A stretch of 41,298 nt of DNA from Actinomycetota bacterium (GTDB lineage: Bacteria; Actinomycetota; Acidimicrobiia; IMCC26256; PALSA-610): NCBI GenBank assembly GCA_005772765.1, contig SXIR01000168.1, positions 1 to 41,298 of the forward strand, read 5' to 3'. This document shows positions 41,119 through 41,298 of the stretch, in pieces (the first letter of the stretch is position 1; each line of letters starts with the position of its first letter). The notes under the pieces were generated by a model, which was not told where the DNA came from, ran no database searches, and saw only the letters and a program-made list of their open reading frames with translations. A program made the position numbers and the translations under genes.

Positions 41119-41124
41119 TAGGCT
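41119..41124 (+). promoter_or_regulatory. -10 element TAGGCT of a predicted leaderless promoter (bioB)
   Basis: TAGGCT ends 7 nt before ATG 41132 and begins 4 bp after the terminator hairpin. Confidence 0.5.
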
Positions 41125-41131
41125 CCGCGGC

Positions 41132-41298
41132 ATGACGGGTGTACGGACTGACTGGACGCGCGACGAGGTCGCGGCGCTGTACGCGCGGCCGTTCCTCGAC
41201 CTCGTGCGTCACGCCGCCGAGGTGCACGCCGAGCACCACGACCCGACCGAAGTCCAGATGTGCCAGCTCCTGTCGATCAAGACCGGCGGCTGCCCCGA
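41132..41298 (+). CDS. bioB: Biotin synthase BioB (5' end only)
   Basis: The first 55 codons before the window edge read as the N-terminus of the radical-SAM enzyme that inserts sulfur into dethiobiotin. WTRDEVAALYARPFLDLVRHA matches the family helix, and EVQMCQLLSIKTGGCP is the segment leading to the CxxxCxxC radical-SAM motif, which begins with this last Cys. The start ATG 41132 is supported by the leaderless -10 hexamer. Other biotin genes are not in the window. Confidence 0.9.
   Translation, partial: MTGVRTDWTRDEVAALYARPFLDLVRHAAEVHAEHHDPTEVQMCQLLSIKTGGCP

Noticed and set aside
1-41298. CRISPR array, tRNA/rRNA genes, insertion sequences, prophage or integrase genes
   Set aside because: No regularly spaced repeats, transposase or integrase motifs or RNA-gene signatures were seen by eye on either strand. 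Small tRNA genes could be missed without a scan.

Overview
The window is about 41 kb of G+C-rich chromosome with 36 densely packed protein genes on both strands. No gap between genes exceeds 300 bases, and I saw no rRNA, tRNA, CRISPR array, IS element or phage gene. The gene mix suggests a free-living, aerobic, heterotrophic high-GC actinobacterium, possibly an Acidimicrobiia-type lineage. Pointers are an F420-type LLM oxidoreductase, many SDRs and acyl-CoA enzymes, an ECF41 sigma factor, a SoxR and a type-1 thiolase-like protein. Many genes also have a TANNNT hexamer 6-7 nt before the start codon and no Shine-Dalgarno sequence, the signature of leaderless transcription. The assignment to a lineage is inference.

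Layout. 1-6675: purU (truncated by the window edge) diverges from a pirin. A minus-strand run then holds a type-1 thiolase-like protein, an amidase, a DUF3054 membrane protein, ThrH and an SDR. 6723-12068: three more SDRs, a formylglycine-generating enzyme and a ydbS/ydbT-like pair of bacterial PH-domain membrane proteins. 12035-18366: a minus-strand pair made of a PYROXD2/phytoene-desaturase-like oxidoreductase and a dimethylglycine-dehydrogenase-like flavoprotein, behind a perfect TetR-type palindrome. Next comes an FAD oxidoreductase-ECF41 sigma operon with what looks like its own ECF41 promoter. 18462-30737: LLM oxidoreductase, SDR, a membrane protein with an embedded spermidine-synthase-like SAM domain, an M3 oligopeptidase, a crotonase/dienoyl-CoA-reductase-like pair, a PhyH dioxygenase divergent from a P450, a Tat-exported polysaccharide deacetylase and an MFS transporter. 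30780-33014: SoxR, divergent from an unrecognised protein, with a SoxR box in a 19-bp spacer promoter; then a SnoaL-like protein.

33137-37985 is the most unusual part: a small unknown protein followed by a NAD-type formate dehydrogenase. Its catalytic gene reads through an in-frame TGA exactly where the active-site Cys/Sec belongs, and a SECIS-like hairpin with a GGTCT loop follows at once. The alpha subunit is also split and its pieces reordered. The molybdopterin catalytic part comes first, then a NuoE-NuoF fusion, and the N-terminal iron-sulfur module, including the cofactor-proximal [4Fe-4S] domain, is a separate last gene. All junctions overlap by 4 bp. A GH38 alpha-mannosidase, a strong hairpin terminator and the start of bioB close the window.

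Functional picture: oxidation of fatty-acid-like or isoprenoid-like substrates and N-methyl compounds, formate oxidation to NADH, and local redox control by SoxR and ECF41. All functions are read from sequence motifs and remembered family features. No database search was possible.
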